Counted from the first letter of the stretch, positions 1 through 6,420 are shown. The stretch: 6,583 nt of DNA from Phycisphaerae bacterium (GCA_021736615.1 JAIPFN010000042.1:1-6583); one strand, 5' to 3'. Numbers and translations: made by a program. The notes: generated by a model not told the origin, from the sequence alone.

Positions 1-1202
1 TCCTCTGCCTCTTTGCGCCACGTCACATCGTCATATGTAAGGACGACATTCTGTACGTTCCCCGCCTGATCCTTTATTGGGTACATTCTCGGGCTTATCC
101 ACCGTTTCCGAACTCCGATCAATCCGTTTACTTCGGGGTCATACAACATGTCGTCCAATATCTGGGATCGCCCAGTAAGCGCTTGTCTGAAAGCTTCTGT
201 CAATCCGAGTCTTTCGCATTCAGGGTATTGGAAGATATTGAAATCCCCCATATCTTCCTTTGTGACACCCCAGATTTTTCGCCAGGCATCATTGACACTT
301 AGCTGGTTACCTTCAGGGTCATATATCGTCACCGCAGAAGCCGACTGATCGATTACTGTCCAGAATCGAACCTCGCTCTGGCTAAGTGCTCCCTCGGCCT
401 CTTGACGCATATCGAGCATCCGGTTAAAAGATACGGCCAGTTCACCGATTTCATCTTTGCTCTTTATCTCGATTCTGTGTTTGAGATCCCCGCCTGCGAA
501 TACTCTCATGCCCTGCACCAGTTCGCCGACTGAATTTAAAATACCTCGAATAATATATCCGGCTATGGCGGAACCAAATAATATCGAGAAAACTATCAGA
601 AATAATATTACCCTTCTCGTATTATCAGTTGTTTGAGAAACCAGCTCGTATCGTTTATTTATGAGTTGCTCTTCGGTCTTAATGAATTCGCCGAATGTCT
701 TTCTGATATCATCGATCAAAGCCTTCCCGATCCCCGCTTCAACTAATTCCGCAAGTTCCTTTTCTGCATTGTATTGTTCTTCCAAATCATCAGCAGCTAA
801 GATTTCCCAGGCCTTAGCGATTTCTGGAATCGCAGCTTCTTGATGCCACTTTTCGACAAGTTCACCGATTTTCTCAAGAACCTTTATCTGATCCGGATCA
901 CCACTGACCAATCCCTTCTCAACGGCCAGTAATTCATAAAATTTCTCATCGGTATTATTGTATGGCTCAAGAAACTCTTCATTTTGTGAAATTATGAAAC
1001 CTCTTAGACCGGTCTCCATATCCACTACAAGCCTCAAAAGTCGATTGGCATTAGAGATAACTGCAGCGTCATATTGAACCACAAAGCTGAATTGTCTTTC
1101 CACGTTAGCCATGTTATGCACGACAACAACGCCGAAAACAATGAAAAGAAGCAGCAAAACCCCAAACCCCGCGACCAGCTTATTTTTAATTGTCGTTTTC
1201 AA
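1..1202 (-). CDS. Membrane sensor protein, CHASE3-HAMP-PAS, probably a histidine kinase; 3' end cut by window edge
   Basis: I translated this frame by hand: it is open from a TTG start at 1202 to the left edge (400 codons, no stop). Residues 9-29 form a first membrane helix. Residues 30-195 are an extracytoplasmic helical domain with the CHASE3 hallmark METGLRGF at 62-69. A second helix spans about 198-218. A HAMP linker follows at about 219-266 (GGDLKHRIEIKSKDEIGEL, then FNRML), and then a PAS/PAC domain from about 277 (SEVRFWTVIDQSASAV; VNDAWRKIWG). This order is typical of sensor histidine kinases, less often of diguanylate cyclases. The output domain lies outside the window, so the enzymatic activity cannot be stated. 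The TTG start is preferred because GAGG lies 9 nt upstream and it directly precedes a basic segment and the first helix; an in-frame stop occurs further upstream. The gene is divergent from the Sel1-repeat gene. Confidence 0.9.
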   Translation of the reverse strand, partial: MKTTIKNKLVAGFGVLLLLFIVFGVVVVHNMANVERQFSFVVQYDAAVISNANRLLRLVVDMETGLRGFIISQNEEFLEPYNNTDEKFYELLAVEKGLVSGDPDQIKVLEKIGELVEKWHQEAAIPEIAKAWEILAADDLEEQYNAEKELAELVEAGIGKALIDDIRKTFGEFIKTEEQLINKRYELVSQTTDNTRRVILFLIVFSILFGSAIAGYIIRGILNSVGELVQGMRVFAGGDLKHRIEIKSKDEIGELAVSFNRMLDMRQEAEGALSQSEVRFWTVIDQSASAVTIYDPEGNQLSVNDAWRKIWGVTKEDMGDFNIFQYPECERLGLTEAFRQALTGRSQILDDMLYDPEVNGLIGVRKRWISPRMYPIKDQAGNVQNVVLTYDDVTWRKEAE

Positions 1203-1211
1203 TCTACACGT

Positions 1212-1215
1212 CCTC
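1212..1215 (-). promoter_or_regulatory. Ribosome binding site supporting a TTG start
   Basis: GAGG on the minus strand ends 9 nt before the TTG at 1202-1200. No ATG or GTG upstream of the first membrane helix is in frame before the stop codon near 1250, so this site decides the start of the sensor gene. Confidence 0.6.
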
Positions 1216-1272
1216 AAAAAGGCAAGCAGAAAAGTATCAATATTCTTCTATCTTATCCATTCGACATTGACA

Positions 1273-1301
1273 ATCCTATCAAAATCACCTTGAACTGTCA
1301 A
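1273..1301 (-). promoter_or_regulatory. Sigma70-type promoter for the sensor gene
   Basis: On the minus strand a perfect TTGACA (1301-1296) is followed by a 17-bp spacer and TAGGAT (1278-1273), which matches four of six bases of the -10 consensus. Transcription would begin near 1266 and leave a leader of about 64 nt before the TTG start. The call is by motif only. Confidence 0.55.
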
Positions 1302-1346
1302 GATTCCCTGAAACAAATACACAAACCCTCAATTCCACCTTTATTC

Positions 1347-1375
1347 TTGACAATTACCCCCCCATAGTATATAAT
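1347..1375 (+). promoter_or_regulatory. Perfect-consensus sigma70 promoter for the Sel1-repeat gene
   Basis: TTGACA at 1347-1352 and TATAAT at 1370-1375 are separated by exactly 17 bp, so all twelve hexamer bases and the spacing match the housekeeping consensus. The expected start point is near 1382, giving a leader of about 33 nt before the ATG at 1415. The spacer contains a run of seven C residues (1357-1363). Confidence 0.75.
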
Positions 1376-1388
1376 ATTGTTAACATTA
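1375..1388. promoter_or_regulatory. Operator-like imperfect palindrome over the start point
   Basis: TATTGTTAACATTA is centred on the palindrome GTTAAC, with one mismatched pair in each half (12 of 14 positions symmetric). It abuts the -10 hexamer and covers the predicted start point, where a repressor would act. No matching regulator is in the window, and AT-rich DNA produces such palindromes by chance. Confidence 0.25.
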
Positions 1389-1414
1389 GCATGGTCAGGC
1401 TTTTGGGGTAATAA

Positions 1415-2758
1415 ATGGAAAAACCAATGAAGCACTTCATAATAATAACCGCCATACTGTTTGCGATCTGCCAACTGCTGACCGCAGCCCAAACAGAATC
1501 CGCCCCTGCAAAACAGGCGCCCGATAAACTATCCGAAAAAATAAAATTCCTGACCGATAAAGCTCAGCAGGGAGATCCTGACGCCCAATTTAATCTCGGC
1601 GGAGTATACAATTTCGGCATTGGTGTTACCGCAGACCCCAATGAAGCTGTCAAGTGGTACACAAAAGCAGCCAACCAGGAGCATCCTGCCGCTCAATCTT
1701 CCCTTGCCTACATGTATTCAGAGGGCAAAGGCGTCACCGCGGACATCGGCCAGGCCCTGAAATGGTACACAAAATCCGCCGAGCACGGATATGCTTTTGC
1801 TCAATTCAATCTGGCAGAGATGTACTTTCAGGGAAATGGTGCCGCCAAAGACTACAAAGAAGCATTCAAGTGGTATACAAAAGCAGCCGGCCAGGGCCTC
1901 CCAGCCGCTCAATCCAGCCTCGCGTCAATGTACGCAAACGGACACGGCGTTACCCCGGACGACAAACAAGCCGCCAATTGGTACACAAAAGCTGCCGAGC
2001 AAGATTACCCTGACGCCCAATTTCAACTTGGCATGATGTATAATTCAGGCAAAGGTGTAACAGAAGATCATAAAGAGGCCGTAAAGTGGCTCACCAAAGC
2101 CGCCGAACACGGCATTGCCGGCGCACAATTCAATCTTGGCGTCATGTACGATTCCGGCAAAGGCGTTGATGAAGATGACAAACAAGCGGTAAAGTGGTTC
2201 AGGAAATCTGCCGACCAGGGCTTTGCAGGCGCCCAATTCAATCTTGGCGTAATGTATGATTTAGGCCGCGGAGTCGATCAGGACTACAAAGAGGCGATCA
2301 AGTGGCTCACAAAAGCAGCCGACCAGGATCTTGCCGCCGCTCAATATAGCCTTGGTTTAAAGTATGACAGCGGCAAAGGCGTTATCGAAGATTACAAGGA
2401 AGCGATTAAGTGGTACACAAAGGCTGCCAACCAGGATCTTGCAGACGCCCAATTCAATCTTGGATTTATGTATGCAAATGCCCGCGGCGTTGCCAAGGAC
2501 GACAAAGAGGCATTCAAGTGGGTCACTAAAGCCGCCGAACAGGAATTGCCTCTCGCTCAATATTTCCTTGGCCTTATGTATGCTAACGGAGAAGGCGTAA
2601 CCGCCGACTTTTCACACGCATACAAGTGGCTTCTAATCGCCGAAACAAATGGCTTCGATGTTTCCGAAGCTAAACAAATCCTCAAGAAAGAAATGAAACC
2701 AGCCCAGATCGAAGAAGCACAAAATTTAGCAAAGCAGTTCGTCAAACAGCAAAAATAG
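1415..2758 (+). CDS. Secreted Sel1-like (SLR/TPR-type) repeat protein
   Basis: This 447-residue protein has an N-terminal signal peptide: basic start, hydrophobic stretch at about 7-23, and likely cleavage after LTAA at about residue 25. Ten Sel1 repeats of exactly 36 residues fill 55-414, each following the pattern AQFNLGxMYxxGxGVxxDxKEAxKWxTKAAxQ. A 33-residue helical tail ends the protein. Sel1 repeats form alpha-alpha solenoids that act as protein-protein scaffolds, here probably in the periplasm or at the cell surface. No catalytic domain is visible, so the partner and pathway are unknown. The start at 1415 follows GGGG at 1405-1408. A second ATG at 1427 (residue 5) is also possible and would leave the signal peptide intact. 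The gene is divergent from the CHASE3 sensor, which hints at, but does not show, a functional link. Confidence 0.9.
   Translation: MEKPMKHFIIITAILFAICQLLTAAQTESAPAKQAPDKLSEKIKFLTDKAQQGDPDAQFNLGGVYNFGIGVTADPNEAVKWYTKAANQEHPAAQSSLAYMYSEGKGVTADIGQALKWYTKSAEHGYAFAQFNLAEMYFQGNGAAKDYKEAFKWYTKAAGQGLPAAQSSLASMYANGHGVTPDDKQAANWYTKAAEQDYPDAQFQLGMMYNSGKGVTEDHKEAVKWLTKAAEHGIAGAQFNLGVMYDSGKGVDEDDKQAVKWFRKSADQGFAGAQFNLGVMYDLGRGVDQDYKEAIKWLTKAADQDLAAAQYSLGLKYDSGKGVIEDYKEAIKWYTKAANQDLADAQFNLGFMYANARGVAKDDKEAFKWVTKAAEQELPLAQYFLGLMYANGEGVTADFSHAYKWLLIAETNGFDVSEAKQILKKEMKPAQIEEAQNLAKQFVKQQK
1577..2656 (+). repeat. Ten in-frame 108-bp units encoding Sel1 repeats
   Basis: Ten units of 36 codons follow each other with no insertion or deletion. 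Units begin at residues 55, 91, 127, 163, 199, 235, 271, 307, 343 and 379. Units 2 and 4 share AAQSSLA where the others mostly have AQFNLG. Units 6 and 7 share AGAQFNLGVMYD and are close at the DNA level, which suggests a more recent duplication. The last unit is the most diverged and caps the array. Confidence 0.9.
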
Positions 2759-2789
2759 CTTTCCTCTTATTCTCAACACCCCATTCATT

Positions 2790-3776
2790 TTATCTGGCCT
2801 CTGTCACTGAATATGACCATGAATCGCGAGGCTGAAAATCATTTTTGCCGATCCGTTCGACCCATGTCGTAGTCACATCAGATCCATCGACGGTAACTAT
2901 CAGGTACCCATATTTCGCCGCTCCGGCGACGGGAGTTATTTTATAAGGCTCATTATCACCGGAGTATTTGCCGTCATGTGAATAGATCGGCGCACCTGCC
3001 GTACCTACAATAAACTGGTGAATATCATTGGATGGATCACCATCATTATCGGCTGAGATGTGGTCATAAAAATGATCATGCCCGCAGAAATAAATCCTGC
3101 CACCTTCCCGTGTGATACTGTCGAGAAATTCGTTTCGCTTCGCCGCGTTATCATCAAGGCAGTCTTTGTGCTTGACCGCAAACGCCGGCTCATGCCCCAT
3201 AACGAACACATGAGGCAAACCGCTTTTGGCAAATTGCATGTCGATCCACGCCTGGTTATTTTTTTGACCTTTCGTTGCATATTGGTCCAGCACTAAGACA
3301 AGCGCGTTATTATGAACAACAGAATACGTCAGTTTTTCCTCGCCAGCCGGGCCGTTACCAGGCATTGCATATGGACCGGAAAAAATGTCGTTCCAAATAT
3401 CGAGCCCGCCTTCTCTTGGACCCTTGTCATGATTTCCGCGAACAGCATAGACATTAATTTTCGCGTCATACACAGGCTGCATTATCTCACGCCACTTGGT
3501 TAGCTGGGCCCGATGTTTTTCGCTGTCTCCACTGCCGTTCACCAAATCCCCGGGAAAGAGAACAAAATCAGGATCGTTGCCGACTAACTCGGCGGCAACT
3601 TCGGAAAGAATTTCGGTATTAACACCGGTATCACTGCCCCGGCTGTCACCAACAACTACAAAGTGCCATTTCCCATACCCGGCATCAGCCGTTTTCTCAG
3701 TTTGACAGCCCGTTATTAAAGCAATCGATGCCAATAGCACGATACAGATCAGCGATCTAATTTTCATCTTTTTCAT
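2790..3776 (-). CDS. Calcineurin-like metallophosphoesterase lipoprotein
   Basis: This is a 328-residue exported phosphoesterase. The N-terminus is basic, then hydrophobic, and ends in a lipobox (ITGC, Cys24), so it is probably lipid-anchored. The metal-binding motifs of the calcineurin-like fold appear in order: GDSRG at 43-47, GDLV at 76-79, GNHD at 114-117, GHEPAF at 194-199 and GHDHFYDH at 232-239. The first motif has Arg where many relatives have His (GDxH), a common variation in bacterial secreted members. The substrate cannot be read from the sequence; phosphomonoesters, phosphodiesters or nucleotides are possible. The ATG at 3776 is chosen over the one at residue 4 because GAGG lies 5 nt upstream of it (3785-3782). 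The gene lies 122 nt downstream of the xylanase-like gene on the same strand and converges with the Sel1 gene across a 31-bp gap. Confidence 0.9.
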   Translation of the reverse strand: MKKMKIRSLICIVLLASIALITGCQTEKTADAGYGKWHFVVVGDSRGSDTGVNTEILSEVAAELVGNDPDFVLFPGDLVNGSGDSEKHRAQLTKWREIMQPVYDAKINVYAVRGNHDKGPREGGLDIWNDIFSGPYAMPGNGPAGEEKLTYSVVHNNALVLVLDQYATKGQKNNQAWIDMQFAKSGLPHVFVMGHEPAFAVKHKDCLDDNAAKRNEFLDSITREGGRIYFCGHDHFYDHISADNDGDPSNDIHQFIVGTAGAPIYSHDGKYSGDNEPYKITPVAGAAKYGYLIVTVDGSDVTTTWVERIGKNDFQPRDSWSYSVTEAR

Positions 3777-3813
3777 TTTAGCCTCAAATAAATAGTTTGG
3801 TAGAATTTAAAAT

Positions 3814-3835
3814 GTCTCGGCCGCAAGGCCGAAAC
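3814..3835 (-). terminator. GC-rich hairpin, possible weak terminator after the xylanase-like gene
   Basis: TCGGCC (3817-3822) and GGCCGA (3827-3832) pair around a GCAA loop (TTGC on the minus strand), and two more pairs form after one mismatch. On the minus strand the hairpin is followed by ACATTTTAAATT, a poor T-run, so termination is uncertain. It also forms one half of a composite element that recurs at 6421-6455. Confidence 0.4.
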
Positions 3836-3838
3836 CTT

Positions 3839-3857
3839 AATTCGTAATTCGTAATTC
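3839..3857. repeat. Short copy of the AATTCGT heptamer repeat
   Basis: Two complete AATTCGT units and five bases of a third lie between the two exported-enzyme genes. It is the same heptamer as the long array at 6441-6583, and here too it lies next to a GC-rich hairpin. Confidence 0.85.
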
Positions 3858-3883
3858 TCAAACTGGCCAATATGTCAGTTTGA
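3858..3883. repeat. Inverted repeat just downstream of the xylanase-like gene
   Basis: TCAAACTG and CAGTTTGA are perfect 8-bp inverted repeats around a 10-nt loop, starting 15 nt after the stop of the xylanase-like gene. No T-run follows on the minus strand. It may stabilise the mRNA end or form part of a terminator region with the hairpin at 3814-3835. Confidence 0.5.
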
Positions 3884-3898
3884 ATAAATCGTGTTCGA

Positions 3899-5044
3899 TT
3901 ATTTTGATTTTGTCGACGGAGGATTTTCTAAAAGTTTCTGGATGGCATAGTAAGCCGGCTTTGGTTTATAGCCGAGAAAAAACAAACAGCCTTTCCATTG
4001 CGGTCTCCAACAAACCCCGTCACTGATATTCCACGTATTCCAGCCGATCTCACCGGTCCCGCGTCTTTCAAGCAAAACTTTCAATATCGCGGCAAAAGTT
4101 TCTGCTTGCCCCTGGTAGTCTGCTTCTTTCTTCAACCACGCATTTGCCTCTGTCACATGAAAAGACAGGTTATTGGCATGTGCCCAGTCTATAAGTTCTC
4201 CGAGCTTTTCGAGGTTATCACCATTTTTCTCAAAACCTGTATCAACGTGAGCCTGCCATCCTATCCCGTCAACACGAAGTCCCTGCCTCCGCAAATATCC
4301 AACCAGCCCCTTAACCTTGTCCCACATCTCCTGCTCCATTTCTCCATGTTGATTGATAATCAATTTTTTCTTAGGCGCGTACTTATTTGCTATCTCAAAT
4401 GCCATCTTAATAAATTTCGGGGGCCTAAGCGGGTCCGACTCATCATAGCCCAACAGTGTCCATGGGCATTCCCATTTTTCCGTACCTTTACAAGGGCCGT
4501 GCCATGCACCATTTTCCAGAATAGTTTCATTGATAACATCAAACCATTGAATTACATCTTCGTCGTTATAACGCTTGCAAAACGCCGTATAAAACTCTTT
4601 TAAAGCCTTCTCAAGTTCAGCAGCGGTTCTGCAATCTTCTTTTGCCCACGTCGAGCACTGAGGAGAAATAGGCCCGTGAGCGCGAATAACCTGACCTGTT
4701 TTTTTGCAGTGTTTTACCCAATTGTCGGCTAGCGACCAATTGAAGACGCCGGGACTGGGATTGATTATACGCTGTTTGAAATCATTCTCCGGAGTAACGT
4801 AAGAAAATTCCCTGTCAAGTACTATCCCGTCACCTCCGCCGCGACGCTTCCAGCCGGTCGTGCCGCCAATATAAACATTACCTTCAGGAAATTTCTCTTT
4901 AACAATATCCTTATAGCGACGCCCTTGCGGGATGGGTGGATCCCCTGCCGTGGAAGGATTAACCGGTTTTGCTGCCTCTACGCATCCCAACCCAAAAAGC
5001 ATGATCGCTATGCAATATACGGTTCTGAAAGTTTTACTAATCAT
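3899..5044 (-). CDS. Exported GH10-family endo-xylanase-like glycoside hydrolase (divergent)
   Basis: The 381-residue product carries the GH10 landmarks in order: TPENDFK at 84-90; GVFNWSLAD at 99-107; RAH at 121-123; FDVINE at 168-173, with Glu173 as predicted acid/base; GIGWQAH at 260-266; HVTEAN at 296-301, with Glu299 as predicted nucleophile; GWNTWNISDGVCWRP at 334-348; and the C-terminal KPKPAYYAI at 360-368. GH10 enzymes cleave beta-1,4-xylan with retention of configuration. The usual LVWHxQxPxW segment is replaced by GPISPQCSTW, so the specificity may differ. The N-terminus is a signal peptide; Cys21 (GLGC) is a poor lipobox, so lipoprotein versus cleavage near VEA-A is unclear. I start at the ATG at 5044, which has GGAG 5 nt upstream, rather than the TTG at 5059. 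No carbohydrate-binding module is present. Confidence 0.88.
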   Translation of the reverse strand: MISKTFRTVYCIAIMLFGLGCVEAAKPVNPSTAGDPPIPQGRRYKDIVKEKFPEGNVYIGGTTGWKRRGGGDGIVLDREFSYVTPENDFKQRIINPSPGVFNWSLADNWVKHCKKTGQVIRAHGPISPQCSTWAKEDCRTAAELEKALKEFYTAFCKRYNDEDVIQWFDVINETILENGAWHGPCKGTEKWECPWTLLGYDESDPLRPPKFIKMAFEIANKYAPKKKLIINQHGEMEQEMWDKVKGLVGYLRRQGLRVDGIGWQAHVDTGFEKNGDNLEKLGELIDWAHANNLSFHVTEANAWLKKEADYQGQAETFAAILKVLLERRGTGEIGWNTWNISDGVCWRPQWKGCLFFLGYKPKPAYYAIQKLLENPPSTKSK

Positions 5045-5049
5045 AAACA

Positions 5050-5053
5050 CTCC
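5050..5053 (-). promoter_or_regulatory. Ribosome binding site fixing the xylanase-like start
   Basis: GGAG on the minus strand is followed by 5 nt and the ATG at 5044-5042. An in-frame TTG at 5059 lies upstream of this site and has no comparable purine motif, so the ATG is preferred. Confidence 0.65.
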
Positions 5054-5119
5054 ATGCAAAATTAAAAATTCAGTCCCGTAGGATAACTAAAAATGCTTTC
5101 CTTTTACCCATGCCGTTTT

Positions 5120-5776
5120 CTAACCCTTAAACCTCTCATTGATCATTTGTTTAATCACCGTATAGTAATAACCGATAGAATCCTCATCGCTATTCTGAAA
5201 GCGTTTTTTTATCTTTGAAAACGGGAAAATTTTAATATTGCTCCCTTTACCCCCTACATTTATAAGGTGCCCCCCATGCTTCTCATCATACACCCACTGA
5301 CCGCCATGGATTCTACGAATCGCCTCACCGACAAAGCTGCCAAACGTCAAAACGACCGTGTCGAGCATCACAGGACACTCTCCGCCCCAACCTTCTTCGA
5401 TCATTTTGTCCGTCTCCTCAAAACAAGCCTCATTGTATTCCAGCAAACGCCCCGACAACTCATGCATCTTCTTAATATGCATTTCAGCCATCGCAGGTAT
5501 CTTCTCAATAAAATCGTCAGCCGATTCCTCGCTCTTCACTGACTCAGCCACTTTTTCATCCGGCTTTGCGCCATCCCCCCCTGCCGCCTTTAACCATTTA
5601 ACTATCAAAGTCCAGACAACACCAACAACAAATATACCGCAGCCAGCAAGGATCATCTCCAAAGCATCCGGCTGCTTCCGCACAAGCTCAACGATACCGA
5701 TAACAAACATTACAGGCCCGCCAATCAAACAGCAATAACGAGCTATTAAACGCCTAATCCGCCTGTACTCACTCAT
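5120..5776 (-). CDS. Two-helix membrane protein with a C-terminal soluble domain, function unknown
   Basis: I do not recognise this 218-residue protein with certainty. A basic N-terminus (RRIRRLIAR) precedes a membrane helix at about 12-32, and a second lies at about 40-62. A charged, flexible linker (about 64-88) and a helical stretch (about 88-128) lead into a compact domain at about 135-218. That domain has a GSFVGEAIRRIHGGQWVYDE segment (146-165), an IKIFPFSKIKKRF segment (181-193) and a helical end. The GE-x-I/V-R-x-GG-x-W pattern resembles uncharacterised cytoplasmic domains of the DUF3806 kind; this is only an impression. Both termini are probably cytoplasmic. The start at 5776 is preferred over the ATG at 5821 because of a strong AAAGGAG 5 nt upstream. 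The gene follows the nucleotidyltransferase by 53 nt and precedes the xylanase-like gene by 75 nt on the same strand. Confidence 0.75.
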   Translation of the reverse strand: MSEYRRIRRLIARYCCLIGGPVMFVIGIVELVRKQPDALEMILAGCGIFVVGVVWTLIVKWLKAAGGDGAKPDEKVAESVKSEESADDFIEKIPAMAEMHIKKMHELSGRLLEYNEACFEETDKMIEEGWGGECPVMLDTVVLTFGSFVGEAIRRIHGGQWVYDEKHGGHLINVGGKGSNIKIFPFSKIKKRFQNSDEDSIGYYYTVIKQMINERFKG

Positions 5777-5781
5777 AAACT

Positions 5782-5788
5782 CTCCTTT
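5782..5788 (-). promoter_or_regulatory. Strong ribosome binding site fixing the membrane-protein start
   Basis: AAAGGAG on the minus strand lies 5 nt before the ATG at 5776-5774. The alternative ATG at 5821 would add 15 residues but has no Shine-Dalgarno site, so the shorter protein is preferred. Confidence 0.7.
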
Positions 5789-5829
5789 GTACGATGATAA
5801 AAAAAGCTTTCTTTCGTCCATACTGATTT

Positions 5830-6279
5830 TTATTCATTTTCATCAAGGCTTTCAATGTCAGCCAGGTCTTTATTCCGACCTAAAGCTTTTTTATTCTTGA
5901 TAAACTCCTTCTTACCGATGATAAAGGTTGCTACTCCGCCATACTCTTCTTGTATTTTATTACCATTAGCCTCTTCCCATGCAACACCGGAAATCGATGT
6001 CAACAGATCAATTCGAACCGGTGGATAGCCAAGCTGGATAACATTACCCGGATAGATCAAATCATCTTCGGATAAGTCGAGTGAACCAAATCCAAAATCA
6101 CCTAAAGCAAGGATAATTCTCCGGGCATTTTCAGGTTCGGCTTTGACAAGTATATCCATATCTCCCGTAAACCGCGGGTGACCATAATATGCCAATGCGT
6201 AACCACCGACGATCAAATATTCAACTTTGTGAGAGTTTAACAACTCTAACAACTCTTTGAAGTCTTTCTGAATCTCCAT
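5830..6279 (-). CDS. Minimal nucleotidyltransferase, possible toxin of a two-gene module
   Basis: This 149-residue protein has the polymerase-beta-type nucleotidyltransferase signature: GGYALAYYG at 25-33, TGDMD at 38-42 with metal ligands Asp40 and Asp42, and a likely third carboxylate in RIDLL (Asp91). The C-terminal GRNKDLAD (134-141) is typical of the small AbiEii-like/DUF6036-type nucleotidyltransferases. Such proteins transfer a nucleotide to an RNA or protein target, and some are toxins; the target here is unknown. The length is normal for the minimal family. The ATG at 6279 lies inside the upstream 62-residue gene, giving a 59-nt overlap in another frame. AAGG about 10 nt upstream is a weak ribosome site, so translation may be coupled. 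No HEPN partner is present, so it is not a standard MNT-HEPN pair. Confidence 0.85.
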   Translation of the reverse strand: MEIQKDFKELLELLNSHKVEYLIVGGYALAYYGHPRFTGDMDILVKAEPENARRIILALGDFGFGSLDLSEDDLIYPGNVIQLGYPPVRIDLLTSISGVAWEEANGNKIQEEYGGVATFIIGKKEFIKNKKALGRNKDLADIESLDENE

Positions 6280-6409
6280 AAAACTGCCGCCTTAAAATTT
6301 CAACTGCCGAAAAACGTTCCGACGCCGGCCGGGAAAGCCAGTATTCCAGATCCCTCGCAGGATCATTACTATCAGCAAGCGTAGTTTTCTTAACAACTTT
6401 TTTTATCAT
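6221..6409 (-). CDS. Small basic protein paired with the nucleotidyltransferase, antitoxin-like
   Basis: This 62-residue protein has a lysine-rich start (MIKKVVKK), a middle segment LEYWLSRPASERFSAVEILRR (from residue 21) and a conserved-looking end, QFYGDSERLQRVVRV (42-56). From memory, small proteins with the EYWL...ER...LRRQ.YG...RLQR pattern occur just upstream of minimal nucleotidyltransferases in cyanobacteria and other bacteria. The pairing, size and charge fit an antitoxin or specificity partner, but the function is inference. The ATG at 6409 is chosen. A TTG at 6442 would extend the frame by 11 residues through the hairpin and repeat, and the frame stays open through the whole heptamer array, so that extension has no weight. 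No clear Shine-Dalgarno site precedes the ATG; the preceding bases are a T-run following a hairpin. The last 19 codons and the stop overlap the nucleotidyltransferase gene. Confidence 0.7.
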   Translation of the reverse strand: MIKKVVKKTTLADSNDPARDLEYWLSRPASERFSAVEILRRQFYGDSERLQRVVRVVKLSQS

Positions 6410-6420
6410 AAAAAATAAGC

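Noticed and set aside
1267..1272. Additional plus-strand TTGACA as a second Sel1 promoter
   Set aside because: The hexamer 17 bp downstream (TTGAAC) does not resemble a -10 box, and a perfect promoter lies closer to the gene.
1074..1367. 97-codon plus-strand open frame between the divergent genes
   Set aside because: It overlaps the N-terminal region of the sensor gene on the other strand and both promoter regions, and has no domain-like content.
1654..2013. 119-codon frame and other short frames within the Sel1 gene
   Set aside because: Their internal repetition (VHKSSQPG, VYKSSRPG) simply mirrors the 108-bp Sel1 repeats in another frame.
2759..2789. Terminator between the convergent Sel1 and phosphoesterase genes
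   Set aside because: The 31-bp gap contains no GC-rich inverted repeat followed by a T-run on either strand.
3998..4603. 201-codon plus-strand open frame
   Set aside because: It lies wholly antisense to the GH10 gene, whose motifs are clear, and it shows no recognisable domain or start signal.
5070..5111. Tiny minus-strand frame (about 13 codons, MGKRKAFLVILRD) before the xylanase-like gene
   Set aside because: It is too short to support, has no clear ribosome site, and sits in an ordinary 75-bp gap; a leader peptide cannot be argued from this alone.
5358..5738. 126-codon plus-strand open frame
   Set aside because: It is antisense to the two-helix membrane protein gene, which has a strong ribosome site; the composition is rich in Ser, Ile and Pro, as expected of a shadow frame.
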